A DNA stretch of 6,612 nucleotides from Acidobacteriota bacterium (GTDB taxonomy: Bacteria > Acidobacteriota > Terriglobia > Versatilivoradales > Versatilivoraceae), in contig JAPOZE010000557.1 of NCBI GenBank assembly GCA_026706225.1, positions 1 through 6,612 on the forward strand, read 5' to 3'. The translations under genes and the position numbers were made by a program. Shown here one piece after another: positions 1-6,174 of this stretch (within the stretch, counting starts at the first letter, position 1; the number at the start of each line of letters is the position of its first letter). Under the pieces are notes generated by a model. It saw only the letters and a program-made list of their open reading frames with translations, did no database searches and was not told the DNA's origin.

Positions 1-1272
1 GCCCCCGAGGCGCTCCAGGTCGCGCCCAAGGCCAAGGCCTGCATCTTCCTCTTCATGGGCGGTGCTCCCAGCCAGATGGATACCTTCGACCCCAAGCCGA
101 TTCTGGCCAAGTACCACGGCACGCCCATCACCCGCATTTATGGAAGCCTGGAGAAGCGGATCTACGTGGGCAGCCCCTTCAAGTTCGCCAAGCACGGACA
201 GTGCGGGATGGAAGTCTCGGAGATCTTTCCCCACCTGTCCACCTGCGTGGATGACATTGCCGTGGTGCGTTCCCTGCATACCAACTCCAACAGCCATCCC
301 ACCGGGTTCATTTTGATGAACACCGGTGTGCAGGAGCCCGGCGCCGCTCCTTCCATGGGTTCCTGGCTGGTCTACGGACTCGGAACCGAGAACCAGAACA
401 TGCCGGGGTTCGTGGTTCTGCCCGACGGGGGAATCCAGGGCGGGATCGCCAACTACTCCAACTCCTATCTGCCCACGGCCTATCAGGGCACGCTGATCAA
501 CCCCCAGGGGGTTCCCATCGTGGATCTGAAGCCCCCCAGCGGCGTGAGCGTGAAGCAGCAGAGCGAGACACTGGGGTTGATCAACGACTACAACCGGGGC
601 TATATCAACTCGGATCCCGGAAATAGCGCTCTGATGGGCCGGATGAAGAGTTACGAGTTGGCCTTCCGCATGCAAATGGCCGTTCCCGAAGCCCTGGACG
701 TCGACCAGGAACCCGAGAAGATCAAGGAACTGTACGGGTTGAACGACAAGATTGCCGAGCCCATGGCTCGCCGGTGTCTGATGGCGCGGCGAATGGTGGA
801 AAGGGGAGTTCGGTTCGTCCAGGTTTATTGCGGAGGATGGGACTCCCATTCCGATATCGATGGTGGTCATCGGCGCTGTGGTCTCAAAAGCGATCAGCCT
901 GTAGCCGGGTTATTGAAGGACCTGAAGCAGAGAGGCTTGCTGGACGAGACCCTGGTGGTTTGGGGCGGTGAGTTCGGGCGTACTGCCGACAATCACATGT
1001 CCTTCTTCCGGGCCCATCCCGGGCGCGACCACAACGAGAAGGCCATGGTGACCTGGTTTGCCGGCGGCGGGATCAAGGGAGGAACGGTGGTGGGCAACAC
1101 CGACGAAATGGGGATCGAGGCAGCCGAAAACGTCTACCACCTGCATGACCTCCACGCCACCATCCTCCACCTGATGGGGTTGGACGACATGCGGCTCACC
1201 TACTACCACGCGGGCCGCTTCAAGCGCCTCACCGACCTGGGCGGCCGGGTTATGAAGGAGATCGTGGCCTAG
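1..1272 (+). CDS. DUF1501 family protein, 3' part (5' end outside window)
   Basis: The reading frame is open from base 1 and ends at TAG 1270-1272, giving 423 visible residues. The first ATG (base 55) falls inside the conserved first core strand (IFLFMGG), so the true start lies upstream. Motifs typical of DUF1501, a family in the alkaline-phosphatase/sulfatase fold superfamily, occur in the usual order: SQMDTFDPKP (nt 70-99), the GGWDSH block (nt 835-849), GGEFGRT (nt 964-984), GRDHN (nt 1021-1035) and the C-terminal HLHDLHATILHLMGLD block (nt 1138-1185). Asp and His in these blocks are the likely metal-site residues by analogy with the superfamily. Family members usually carry a Tat signal near the N-terminus, so about 50-70 residues are probably missing. 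They are often encoded beside DUF1549/DUF1553 cytochrome-like proteins in Planctomycetota and Acidobacteriota; the upstream neighbour is not visible here. The substrate and exact reaction are unknown. Family assignment is firm, function is not. Confidence 0.93.
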   Translation, partial: APEALQVAPKAKACIFLFMGGAPSQMDTFDPKPILAKYHGTPITRIYGSLEKRIYVGSPFKFAKHGQCGMEVSEIFPHLSTCVDDIAVVRSLHTNSNSHPTGFILMNTGVQEPGAAPSMGSWLVYGLGTENQNMPGFVVLPDGGIQGGIANYSNSYLPTAYQGTLINPQGVPIVDLKPPSGVSVKQQSETLGLINDYNRGYINSDPGNSALMGRMKSYELAFRMQMAVPEALDVDQEPEKIKELYGLNDKIAEPMARRCLMARRMVERGVRFVQVYCGGWDSHSDIDGGHRRCGLKSDQPVAGLLKDLKQRGLLDETLVVWGGEFGRTADNHMSFFRAHPGRDHNEKAMVTWFAGGGIKGGTVVGNTDEMGIEAAENVYHLHDLHATILHLMGLDDMRLTYYHAGRFKRLTDLGGRVMKEIVA

Positions 1273-1310
1273 ATTCTTCCCCGCTCCCACAGGCTGCTTG
1301 GATGCGAAGT

Positions 1311-1314
1311 AGGA
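1311..1314 (+). promoter_or_regulatory. Ribosome binding site of hicB
   Basis: AGGA lies 7 bases before ATG 1322. This spacing favours ATG 1322 over the nearby in-frame ATGs at 1328 and 1331. Confidence 0.5.
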
Positions 1315-1321
1315 TTGCGAT

Positions 1322-1573
1322 ATGGCAATGATGACCAAGCAGTACGAATTTACTGTCCTCTTCGAGCCGGCCGAGGAAGGGGGTTACGTTGTCACCTGTC
1401 CGGCTTTGCCGGGTCTGGTCACCGAGGGCGAGTCATTGGCGGAAGCTCGGGACATGGCTGCTGACGCAATCCGCACCTACCTGGAGAGCTTGGCCAAGGA
1501 CGGTTTGTCCGTGCCGGAGGACAAGCCTTTGATTCTGGAACCCGTAAAGGAGAGTGTCTGTATCACCCTTTGA
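1322..1573 (+). CDS. hicB: HicB-like antitoxin (short form)
   Basis: This 83-residue protein has the HicB signature: a strand pair (QYEFTVLFEPAEEGGYVVTCPALPGLVTEG, residues 7-36) followed by a helix (SLAEARDMAADAIRTYLESL, 38-57) and an acidic, proline-containing tail. This is the partial RNase-H-like fold that binds and blocks HicA. Many HicB proteins add a C-terminal helix-turn-helix or ribbon-helix-helix domain of 40-60 residues. None is present here, and the chain stops after a short strand-like end (ESVCITL). It should therefore neutralise the toxin, but may not bind an operator alone. The gene starts 49 bases after the DUF1501 stop and only three bases separate it from hicA, so the two hic genes are surely co-transcribed. 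The order (antitoxin first) is the reverse of E. coli hicAB but is common for short HicB forms. Start ATG 1322 is preferred because of an AGGA seven bases upstream. Confidence 0.88.
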   Translation: MAMMTKQYEFTVLFEPAEEGGYVVTCPALPGLVTEGESLAEARDMAADAIRTYLESLAKDGLSVPEDKPLILEPVKESVCITL

Positions 1574-1576
1574 GTC

Positions 1577-1804
1577 ATGCCGTTTCCTCTACCTGCTCTC
1601 ACGCCCAAACAAGTCATTCGGGCCCTCAAGAAAGCAGGTTTTTTTGTGCATCACCAACGAGGCAGTCACGCAATCCTGAAACATCCCCAACGCCCCCAGC
1701 GAGTGACTGTTCCTGTTCACAACCGAGACCTCAAGCGTAGAACGCTTTCCTCTATCATCAAGCAATCAGGTTTGACCCGAGACGAGTTTGTGAAGCGGTT
1801 GTGA
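1577..1804 (+). CDS. hicA: HicA-like mRNA interferase toxin
   Basis: This 75-residue basic protein has the HicA/YcfA dsRBD-like fold. Its parts are an N-terminal helix (TPKQVIRALKKAGF, residues 9-22), the strand with the catalytic G-S-H motif (RGSHAILKH, His31), a third strand (RVTVPVHNRDL, 42-52) and a C-terminal helix (RTLSSIIKQSGLTRDEFVKRL, 55-75). In the family the histidine supports ribosome-independent mRNA cleavage. All key elements look intact. The start lies in the same frame as hicB, separated by TGA and the single codon GTC. The only purine-rich Shine-Dalgarno-like stretch (AAGGAGAG, 1547-1554) is 22 bases upstream, too far for normal use, so translation is probably coupled to hicB termination. 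A run of seven T (1639-1645) lies within codons 21-23, before the catalytic histidine. Confidence 0.88.
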   Translation: MPFPLPALTPKQVIRALKKAGFFVHHQRGSHAILKHPQRPQRVTVPVHNRDLKRRTLSSIIKQSGLTRDEFVKRL

Positions 1805-1814
1805 TTACCTCGCT

Positions 1815-1839
1815 GGTGAGATTCCATCCAAATTTCACC
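1815..1839. terminator. Stem-loop in the convergent gap after hicA (possible terminator)
   Basis: GGTGAGATT (1815-1823) can pair with AATTTCACC (1831-1839) in a nine-pair stem with one G-U pair and a seven-base loop. It starts 11 bases after the hicA stop. Neither strand shows a T-run after the stem, so it is not a classic intrinsic terminator. It may end hic transcription weakly or stabilise the 3' end. The rest of 1805-1918 shows nothing else I can name. Confidence 0.35.
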
Positions 1840-1918
1840 TGGAAGGGAATGCGGTTACAAAGCCCTCCTCTTGCGCTCTTTGGTGGTAAGTGTTTGGAGC
1901 TTTGAAATCGGGTAGGAC

Positions 1919-3406
1919 CTATTCCGACCGTCCCTGGGACGGCCGCACCACCTGCTGGGCCTGGGTTCCCTTGGGAGTCGCATTCTCGGCCTTGTTCAGT
2001 TGCTGAAAGATGCGGATCTGCTCTCTGGCCTCCTCGATCTTTCCCAGCCTCCTCAACACCTTGGCCAGTTGGATGTAGGCCTGCTTTCTCTTGGGCTCCC
2101 GTGCCACCACTTGCCTGAGCAGCTTCAGGGCCTTCTCGAATTCTCCGTCCTTCAAGTAGATATCGCTCAAGTCCGCCAAGGCGGGGACCCCACCCTGGTT
2201 GAGGCGGATCGCCTCCTCGAACAGGGCGGTCGCCTCCACCGTCTTCTTCTGATGGGCCAGGACCCTTGCCAGCCCCAACCTGGCCCCGGCCATCAGTTCC
2301 GGATCGCCCTGGATCATGGGGAGGAGCTTTCTGAGATGGGTCTCGGCTTCCGGGAAGCGGCCCATGATCTCCAGGTCCAGGCCGCCGTTGTACAGCACCA
2401 GGGGGTAGTCGGGAAACCGCTCCAGCAGGTCAAGCGAGGTTTCAAACGCCTTCTGGTAGTTCTCGTCCTTGCGATAGGCGCTCAGCAGGAGCAGATGTAC
2501 GTCGGGATCTTCCGGGAAGCGGTCGATTAATCCCTTGAGGCTCCGTATGGCCTCCAGGTACTCGCCCCCGTCAATCATCACCTTGCTCAGAAGAAAGACG
2601 GCCTTGGGCTCCTTCGGCTGCAGCTCCAGGACCTTGCCGAGGGACTGTTTGGCTTCGGGGAGCTTCTTCGCTTCCAATTGGCTCATGGCCTGAAGCAGCA
2701 GGGCCGGGGCAAAGTCCGGCTGGAGCCGGAGGGCTTTGTCCAACAGTGGTCCCACGCGGTCGATCCGATCGGTTCGGGAGAGGGCCAGGGCAAGCAGGTA
2801 GTGGGCTTCGGCGGATTGGGGTAATTGCTCCACGCTCCGGGTCAGGAGGGGCACCGACTCCCGGTAGAGATTCCTCGTTGTCAGAAGCCGGCAAACAGAC
2901 AGCAGGGCTTCGGGGTCGGCCCGGGCCGCCTGTTCCATTTTGGCGGCGATCTGCAGGGCCTGGGAGGTTTGTCCGGTTTCAAGCAGGGCTTGGCACAGGT
3001 AGAAAAGAGCCTCCGGAATGGCATCGATCCCGGGTTGGAGAGCCCGTAGCAAATCCACGCATTGAGCGTATTTCTTGCCCTTGCAGTAGACGATGCCCAG
3101 CCTGATCCTGGAGAATTCGAGCCCGGGGCTGAGGGTCAGAGACTCCCGATAGGCCTGCTCGGCCTGATCCAGCTTGCCCTGGTTTTCACAGATGAAACCC
3201 AGGAGACGATAGCCGTCGGGGGAGGGTTGATCGGACAGGAGGGAACGCACCGACGCTTCCGCTTCGGCCAGCCTGCCGGCCTGGGCCTGCTCCACCGCTT
3301 GGCGGAAACGCGGGTCCATGCCCTGAGCGGCTGGGGAGGTTTGGACCAGCAGTAGTCCACACAGACAAAAGAGTCCGGTAACAATACTTGCGTGGAGGGA
3401 ATTCAC
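1919..3406 (-). CDS. Secreted TPR-repeat protein
   Basis: This 495-residue protein starts with a signal peptide: hydrophobic residues 8-21, then a polar segment ending SPAAQG, with likely cleavage around 26-28. From about residue 31 to 472 it is built of roughly a dozen 34-residue tetratricopeptide repeats. Typical units are GYRLLGFICENQGKLDQAEQAYRESLTLSP (65-94) and, near the end, LADLSDIYLKDGEFEKALKLLRQVVAREP. The last 23 residues are a polar, low-complexity tail. TPR superhelices are protein-binding scaffolds; here it would act outside the cytoplasmic membrane. No catalytic domain is visible. The start is GTG 3406; the next upstream in-frame stop is at 3437-3439 with no other start between, and the internal ATG at codon 30 would remove the signal peptide. 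No clear Shine-Dalgarno precedes it. It lies 148 bases downstream of the membrane-protein gene on the same strand, so it may belong to the cytochrome operon or have its own promoter. The binding partner cannot be told. Confidence 0.9.
   Translation of the reverse strand: MNSLHASIVTGLFCLCGLLLVQTSPAAQGMDPRFRQAVEQAQAGRLAEAEASVRSLLSDQPSPDGYRLLGFICENQGKLDQAEQAYRESLTLSPGLEFSRIRLGIVYCKGKKYAQCVDLLRALQPGIDAIPEALFYLCQALLETGQTSQALQIAAKMEQAARADPEALLSVCRLLTTRNLYRESVPLLTRSVEQLPQSAEAHYLLALALSRTDRIDRVGPLLDKALRLQPDFAPALLLQAMSQLEAKKLPEAKQSLGKVLELQPKEPKAVFLLSKVMIDGGEYLEAIRSLKGLIDRFPEDPDVHLLLLSAYRKDENYQKAFETSLDLLERFPDYPLVLYNGGLDLEIMGRFPEAETHLRKLLPMIQGDPELMAGARLGLARVLAHQKKTVEATALFEEAIRLNQGGVPALADLSDIYLKDGEFEKALKLLRQVVAREPKRKQAYIQLAKVLRRLGKIEEAREQIRIFQQLNKAENATPKGTQAQQVVRPSQGRSE
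1928..1942. repeat. Short perfect palindrome in the 3' end of the TPR gene
   Basis: CCGTCCC-T-GGGACGG is a perfect inverted repeat with seven-base arms, covering codons 5-9 from the end of the TPR gene. It could form a six-pair hairpin with a CTG loop in the mRNA. No T-run follows on the minus strand, so a terminator role is doubtful. Confidence 0.4.
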
Positions 3407-3554
3407 GGGAGTCGAGTCAAAGTGTGAGACCTGAACTCATGGGATCGCCTTCCAATTTTACCATGGGCTCAGGCCGCTGCGTCCTGTGCATCCTGTCTAT
3501 TCTTGTTATTAATGTCGAGGTATCGAGGCGAGGACGATCGGCCCATCAACCAGC
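3407..3554. other. Gap between membrane-protein and TPR genes
   Basis: These 148 bases carry no plausible gene. They include a tandem 9-base repeat at 3479-3496 and an AT-rich patch (TTGTTATTAATG, 3503-3514) unlike the GC-rich coding flanks. A promoter for the TPR gene could lie here, but I see no convincing -35/-10 pair on the minus strand. Confidence 0.5.
3479..3496 (-). repeat. Tandem 9-base repeat, possible dispersed-repeat fragment
   Basis: On the minus strand ACAGGATGC is followed directly by ACAGGACGC (eight of nine bases identical), preceded by AATAG. From memory, AATAGACAGGATGCACAGGA-like segments recur between genes of many uncultured environmental bacteria, so this may be a copy of a dispersed intergenic repeat. 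The tandem repeat is visible; the family link is recall only. Confidence 0.4.
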
Positions 3555-4091
3555 TCAGCGTCTTCGTCGCCGGCCTTCCCGCTTGCGCGGGCCGGCGCGA
3601 GCCGCTTCCGGTCCCTGGGAAGATGCCGGCTTTCTCAACGCGGTGGCCCGGCGCGCGGTAAGGAGGACGGCGATAAAGAGGAACAGAGCCCCGAGGGGGA
3701 CCAGCAGGATTCCCAGTCCGGGGTCGCCGCCGTGGATCACCAGCCCGCCCAGCAAAAATCCTCCCGGCAGGCAGATAGTAGCTCCGATCAGGCAGGGCGA
3801 AGCCGGACGAGCCAGTCGCACCGTGTCTGCCGCCAAATGAGGCAAGGTGACCGCAAAGGCCAGGTTGACCAGCGACAGCAACACCCCGTGCGCATGGGCC
3901 AGGGTCCACATGAACCGCCGGGTTTCGTTGGCTACGTCCAGGTACCAACCCACCTTGAATCCGTGCAGGGATTCCAGCACGATGCCCAAGGTCAGGAAGC
4001 AGAGCAGCGACCACCACCCGAAGCGCAAGTGGCGTCGGAGGTAGATGGCGGTGGCGGTTTCAGCGGCTGTAGGGGTTGCATCCGATTCCAC
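3555..4091 (-). CDS. Four-helix integral membrane protein with intramembrane His motif
   Basis: This 178-residue protein of unknown function has four predicted membrane helices, at about residues 24-42, 62-86, 97-119 and 126-146. Helix 2 carries AHAHG (His66, His68) after an RRFMWT lead; further histidines at 43, 85 and 120 lie near helix ends. Paired histidines of the form HxH followed by Gly and small or hydrophobic residues occur in heme-copper oxidase-like and related heme membrane proteins, so heme or metal binding is possible, but no family is recognised. The C-terminus (about 147-178) is soluble and ends in an Arg-rich tail (KREGRRRRR) encoded over a strong palindrome. The start is GTG 4091: the TGA at 4095-4097 lies in frame two codons upstream and leaves no alternative. 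GGGAG about ten bases upstream may serve as ribosome binding site. It follows the cytochrome gene by 41 bases, so co-transcription is likely. An overlapping frame (3469-4017) is Arg/Pro-rich without helices and was judged a shadow. Confidence 0.75.
   Translation of the reverse strand: MESDATPTAAETATAIYLRRHLRFGWWSLLCFLTLGIVLESLHGFKVGWYLDVANETRRFMWTLAHAHGVLLSLVNLAFAVTLPHLAADTVRLARPASPCLIGATICLPGGFLLGGLVIHGGDPGLGILLVPLGALFLFIAVLLTARRATALRKPASSQGPEAARAGPRKREGRRRRR
3568..3597. repeat. GC-rich palindrome inside the 3' end of the membrane-protein gene
   Basis: CGCCGG (3568-3573) pairs with CCGGCG (3592-3597), and inside it CCCGC (3578-3582) pairs with GCGGG (3587-3591) around a TTGC loop, leaving a CCTT bulge. 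It begins 11 bases inside the stop codon (minus strand) and encodes the Arg-rich tail. It is not followed by T-rich sequence, so it looks more like an inserted palindromic repeat than an intrinsic terminator. Confidence 0.55.
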
Positions 4092-4132
4092 TGCTCAATG
4101 TCTCCCGTTCCGTTACTTCGGTATGAGACGCG

Positions 4133-6022
4133 CTATTCGGCTAGGCTGACGACTCGATCGTCCCGCCGGCTCAGCAGCCTTTGCTGAAGATCCCGGCGCA
4201 CGGCGCCCTCGGCATCGATGAGGACCTCCGGCCTATCGGCCTCATGGGGAAGGTCCCGCCAGCGTTCCAGGACCTCTTGATGGGCCGCTTCCCTAACCTG
4301 GTTGGGGCCGAAGAATTCGTAGTTCCAGTCGGCGAAGGCCTCCGAACGCCTCAGGGAGCGTGCGGCGATGAAGCGCACGGCATCGTAGGGGTCTTCCAGG
4401 AGCTGTCCCAGGAAGGGCGGCATCCAGTCTGTCCCCGAAACCTGGCGGGCCGAATCCCAGCCCAGGCTCCAGGCCATCAGGGCCCTCTGCCCGGCGTCGC
4501 CGCGCAGCAGCCACAACAGCGAGGCCGCCACCGAGCGTTCCTCCCGGGACAGCTTGGGCCTGGGGACATCGTACCACTCCTCCAAGTGTGAGGCCGCCCA
4601 GTCCAGGGTCTTGTCCAGGTGGCACTGGTTGCAGGCGTTGGGCCGCCCGGTCTGCAGACTGGCCTGCACCGTGGGCGTGTCGACCTGGTGGCTGCGGATG
4701 GCCTTGAGGATTCCGTAAGTGGTGTAGGGCATGTGGCAGTTGTAGCAGCGGCTGCCGCTGGAGGCCGTCGGATGGTGGGTATGGGCCGGGGTCTCGAAGC
4801 GGGCTTGGTCGTGGCACTGCAGGCAGGCCTGGTTGCCCCGCATGCCGGGCTTGAGCTGGTCGATGGCCCAGACACTCAGGGGCCTGGGATCCTCCGGCGA
4901 CTGGTGCATGGCGTGACAGGAAAGGCAGGACAGTTCCCCCCGCTGAAAACAGGGAGTTTCGATGAGGCCGTTGTACTCCCTCCCCGAAACCCGAACCATG
5001 CCGTCCGACCAGAACTTCTCCTCCCAGTAGGTGGGCTTGCGCTTGGCCAGTTGTCGCTGCCGCGGCTTCTCCCTGTCCTGGAGCCGGACCACCAGCTTGG
5101 TTTCAGAAAGCACCTGTCCGGGCCGGTAGGGATAGCCCTGGTCCATCCACTGTTGGAAATCGTCCTTCTCATAAAATTCCAGAATTCCGTGACACTGGCC
5201 GCAGACCTGGGAGGAAAGCTCATGAGAGAGGCGAGCCGGCTGCACGATGGAGGGGTCCGGGGGCCCATTCAGGTGAAAGCGGTAGCGGCGCAGGGGATTG
5301 CGATTGAGCAGGACGTGGGCCTCGCCGGGCCCGTGGCAGGCCTCGCAGGCGATGCCGAACTCGGCCACCCGGGTATCGAAGCTCAAATCGGTCAAGGCCA
5401 CCTCGGAGCGTCCCCACTCGGGTGAACGGGTTTTCCCCTGGGTGGTGTGGCACTTGATGCAGGCCATGTTCCAGGCCCCGGGCCGAGCAGAATTGATCTC
5501 GGGCTGGGGCGGCGTGAGGAAGGTGGCGTTGCGCGGAATCCACTGCTGCTCCTCGATCAGGTAGATGTAGGGAATCTGACCCAGCTTGCGGCTGTGTCCG
5601 GTCGCGTACCAGTAGACCTGCATGTGGTGGGAGCCGGTGATCATGGCCAGCCGAAGACGGCGGGGCCGCCCGGCCCCGCCGCCGTTGTCCATCTGGAACC
5701 AAACGTCGCGGCCGTGTCGCTGCAGGCGAAAGGTCTGGCCCAGAAAGGCGAAGGGCTGGTCGATGGGTCCCGCCACCGTATCGGCGTCCGCCACCTGGGT
5801 CATGGTTCGGTGAAAGGAGCCGTACCAGGTTCTATAGTTTTCGGGGTGGCAGGATTGGCAGGACTGGGACGAAGAGTAACCGCCCTCCCGGACCTGGATG
5901 GGTCGATTCCGTGGGACCCAGTCAGGGGCCGCACGGCGGTAGTCGGAGAGGTTGCAGGCTGCCAGGAGGCAGACCGCAAGCAACGTGGCCACCTGGCAAA
6001 TTTGGCTGAGCCGGTCACTCAC
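4133..6022 (-). CDS. Octaheme c-type cytochrome lipoprotein with HEAT-like C-terminus
   Basis: This 629-residue protein has eight CXXCH heme c sites: CQSCH (55-59), CIKCH (188), CEACH (226), CGQCH (274), CLSCH (366), CLQCH (400), CYNCH (426) and CNQCH (464). The N-terminus has a hydrophobic stretch ending in the lipobox LAAC (Cys23), so it should be lipid-anchored outside the cytoplasmic membrane. The first heme site with a following W-x4-H (residues 66-71), and the CEACHGPGEAH block, are typical of the multiheme cytochrome class related to NrfA/HAO/cytochrome c554. There is a 128-residue stretch without hemes (60-187) containing GSHHMQVYW and ATGHSRK, whose histidines may be distal heme ligands. 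About residues 490-600 form a heme-free helical region resembling HEAT repeats (DPYDAVRFIAARSLRR). Electron transfer is near certain; enzymatic reduction of nitrogen or sulfur compounds is possible but not shown, and the CXXCK site of classic NrfA is absent. GTG 6022 is the only possible start before an upstream in-frame TGA (6041-6043) and is preceded by AGAGGGGG. Confidence 0.93.
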   Translation of the reverse strand: MSDRLSQICQVATLLAVCLLAACNLSDYRRAAPDWVPRNRPIQVREGGYSSSQSCQSCHPENYRTWYGSFHRTMTQVADADTVAGPIDQPFAFLGQTFRLQRHGRDVWFQMDNGGGAGRPRRLRLAMITGSHHMQVYWYATGHSRKLGQIPYIYLIEEQQWIPRNATFLTPPQPEINSARPGAWNMACIKCHTTQGKTRSPEWGRSEVALTDLSFDTRVAEFGIACEACHGPGEAHVLLNRNPLRRYRFHLNGPPDPSIVQPARLSHELSSQVCGQCHGILEFYEKDDFQQWMDQGYPYRPGQVLSETKLVVRLQDREKPRQRQLAKRKPTYWEEKFWSDGMVRVSGREYNGLIETPCFQRGELSCLSCHAMHQSPEDPRPLSVWAIDQLKPGMRGNQACLQCHDQARFETPAHTHHPTASSGSRCYNCHMPYTTYGILKAIRSHQVDTPTVQASLQTGRPNACNQCHLDKTLDWAASHLEEWYDVPRPKLSREERSVAASLLWLLRGDAGQRALMAWSLGWDSARQVSGTDWMPPFLGQLLEDPYDAVRFIAARSLRRSEAFADWNYEFFGPNQVREAAHQEVLERWRDLPHEADRPEVLIDAEGAVRRDLQQRLLSRRDDRVVSLAE

Positions 6023-6029
6023 CTTTGCG

Positions 6030-6037
6030 CCCCCTCT
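6030..6037 (-). promoter_or_regulatory. Ribosome binding site of the cytochrome gene
   Basis: On the minus strand AGAGGGGG lies seven bases before GTG 6022. This supports the GTG start; an in-frame TGA at 6041-6043 rules out a longer protein. Confidence 0.6.
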
Positions 6038-6110
6038 GTTTCAGACAATTCCGGTGCCGCCCTGCCCGGCGGATCATTCATGGAAGAAACTGGCGATCTC
6101 TTTTGAAGAC

Positions 6111-6131
6111 GAACCGCGAATAGACACAAAG
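6111..6131 (-). repeat. Candidate dispersed-repeat segment, left copy
   Basis: The minus strand reads CTTTGTGTCTATTCGCGGTTC. It matches the plus strand at 6467-6487 at 15 of 21 positions without gaps, including the first seven bases. The similarity is modest and the sequence simple, so the relation is tentative. I recall similar TTTGTGTCTATTCG-type strings between genes of other environmental bacteria. Confidence 0.35.
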
Positions 6132-6174
6132 ACCAATGGAACTCCTTTGCTGCGGCGACGTCAGGGAATGAAGC

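Noticed and set aside
910..1338. Open frame of 142 codons on the minus strand over the DUF1501 3' end
   Set aside because: It is antisense to the conserved DUF1501 C-terminal motifs and shows Val/Gly/His-rich shadow composition.
1805..1918. tRNA or small RNA gene in the convergent gap
   Set aside because: No cloverleaf elements or TTCRANNY-type box are seen; only the single stem-loop at 1815-1839 is supported.
3469..4017. Open frame of 182 codons on the minus strand overlapping the four-helix protein
   Set aside because: Its product is Arg/Pro/Gly-rich with no coherent hydrophobic segments, whereas the other frame gives four clean membrane helices and fits directly after the cytochrome gene.
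4619..5425. Open frame of 268 codons on the plus strand, antisense to the cytochrome gene
   Set aside because: It lies wholly opposite a gene with eight CXXCH sites. Its Gly/Val/Leu-rich product shows no domain, and long antisense frames are expected in GC-rich DNA.
4133..6022. Assignment of the cytochrome as NrfA or hydroxylamine oxidoreductase
   Set aside because: There is no CXXCK site as in classic NrfA, and no recognisable HAO cross-linking Tyr motif could be identified by eye. The generic octaheme description is safer.
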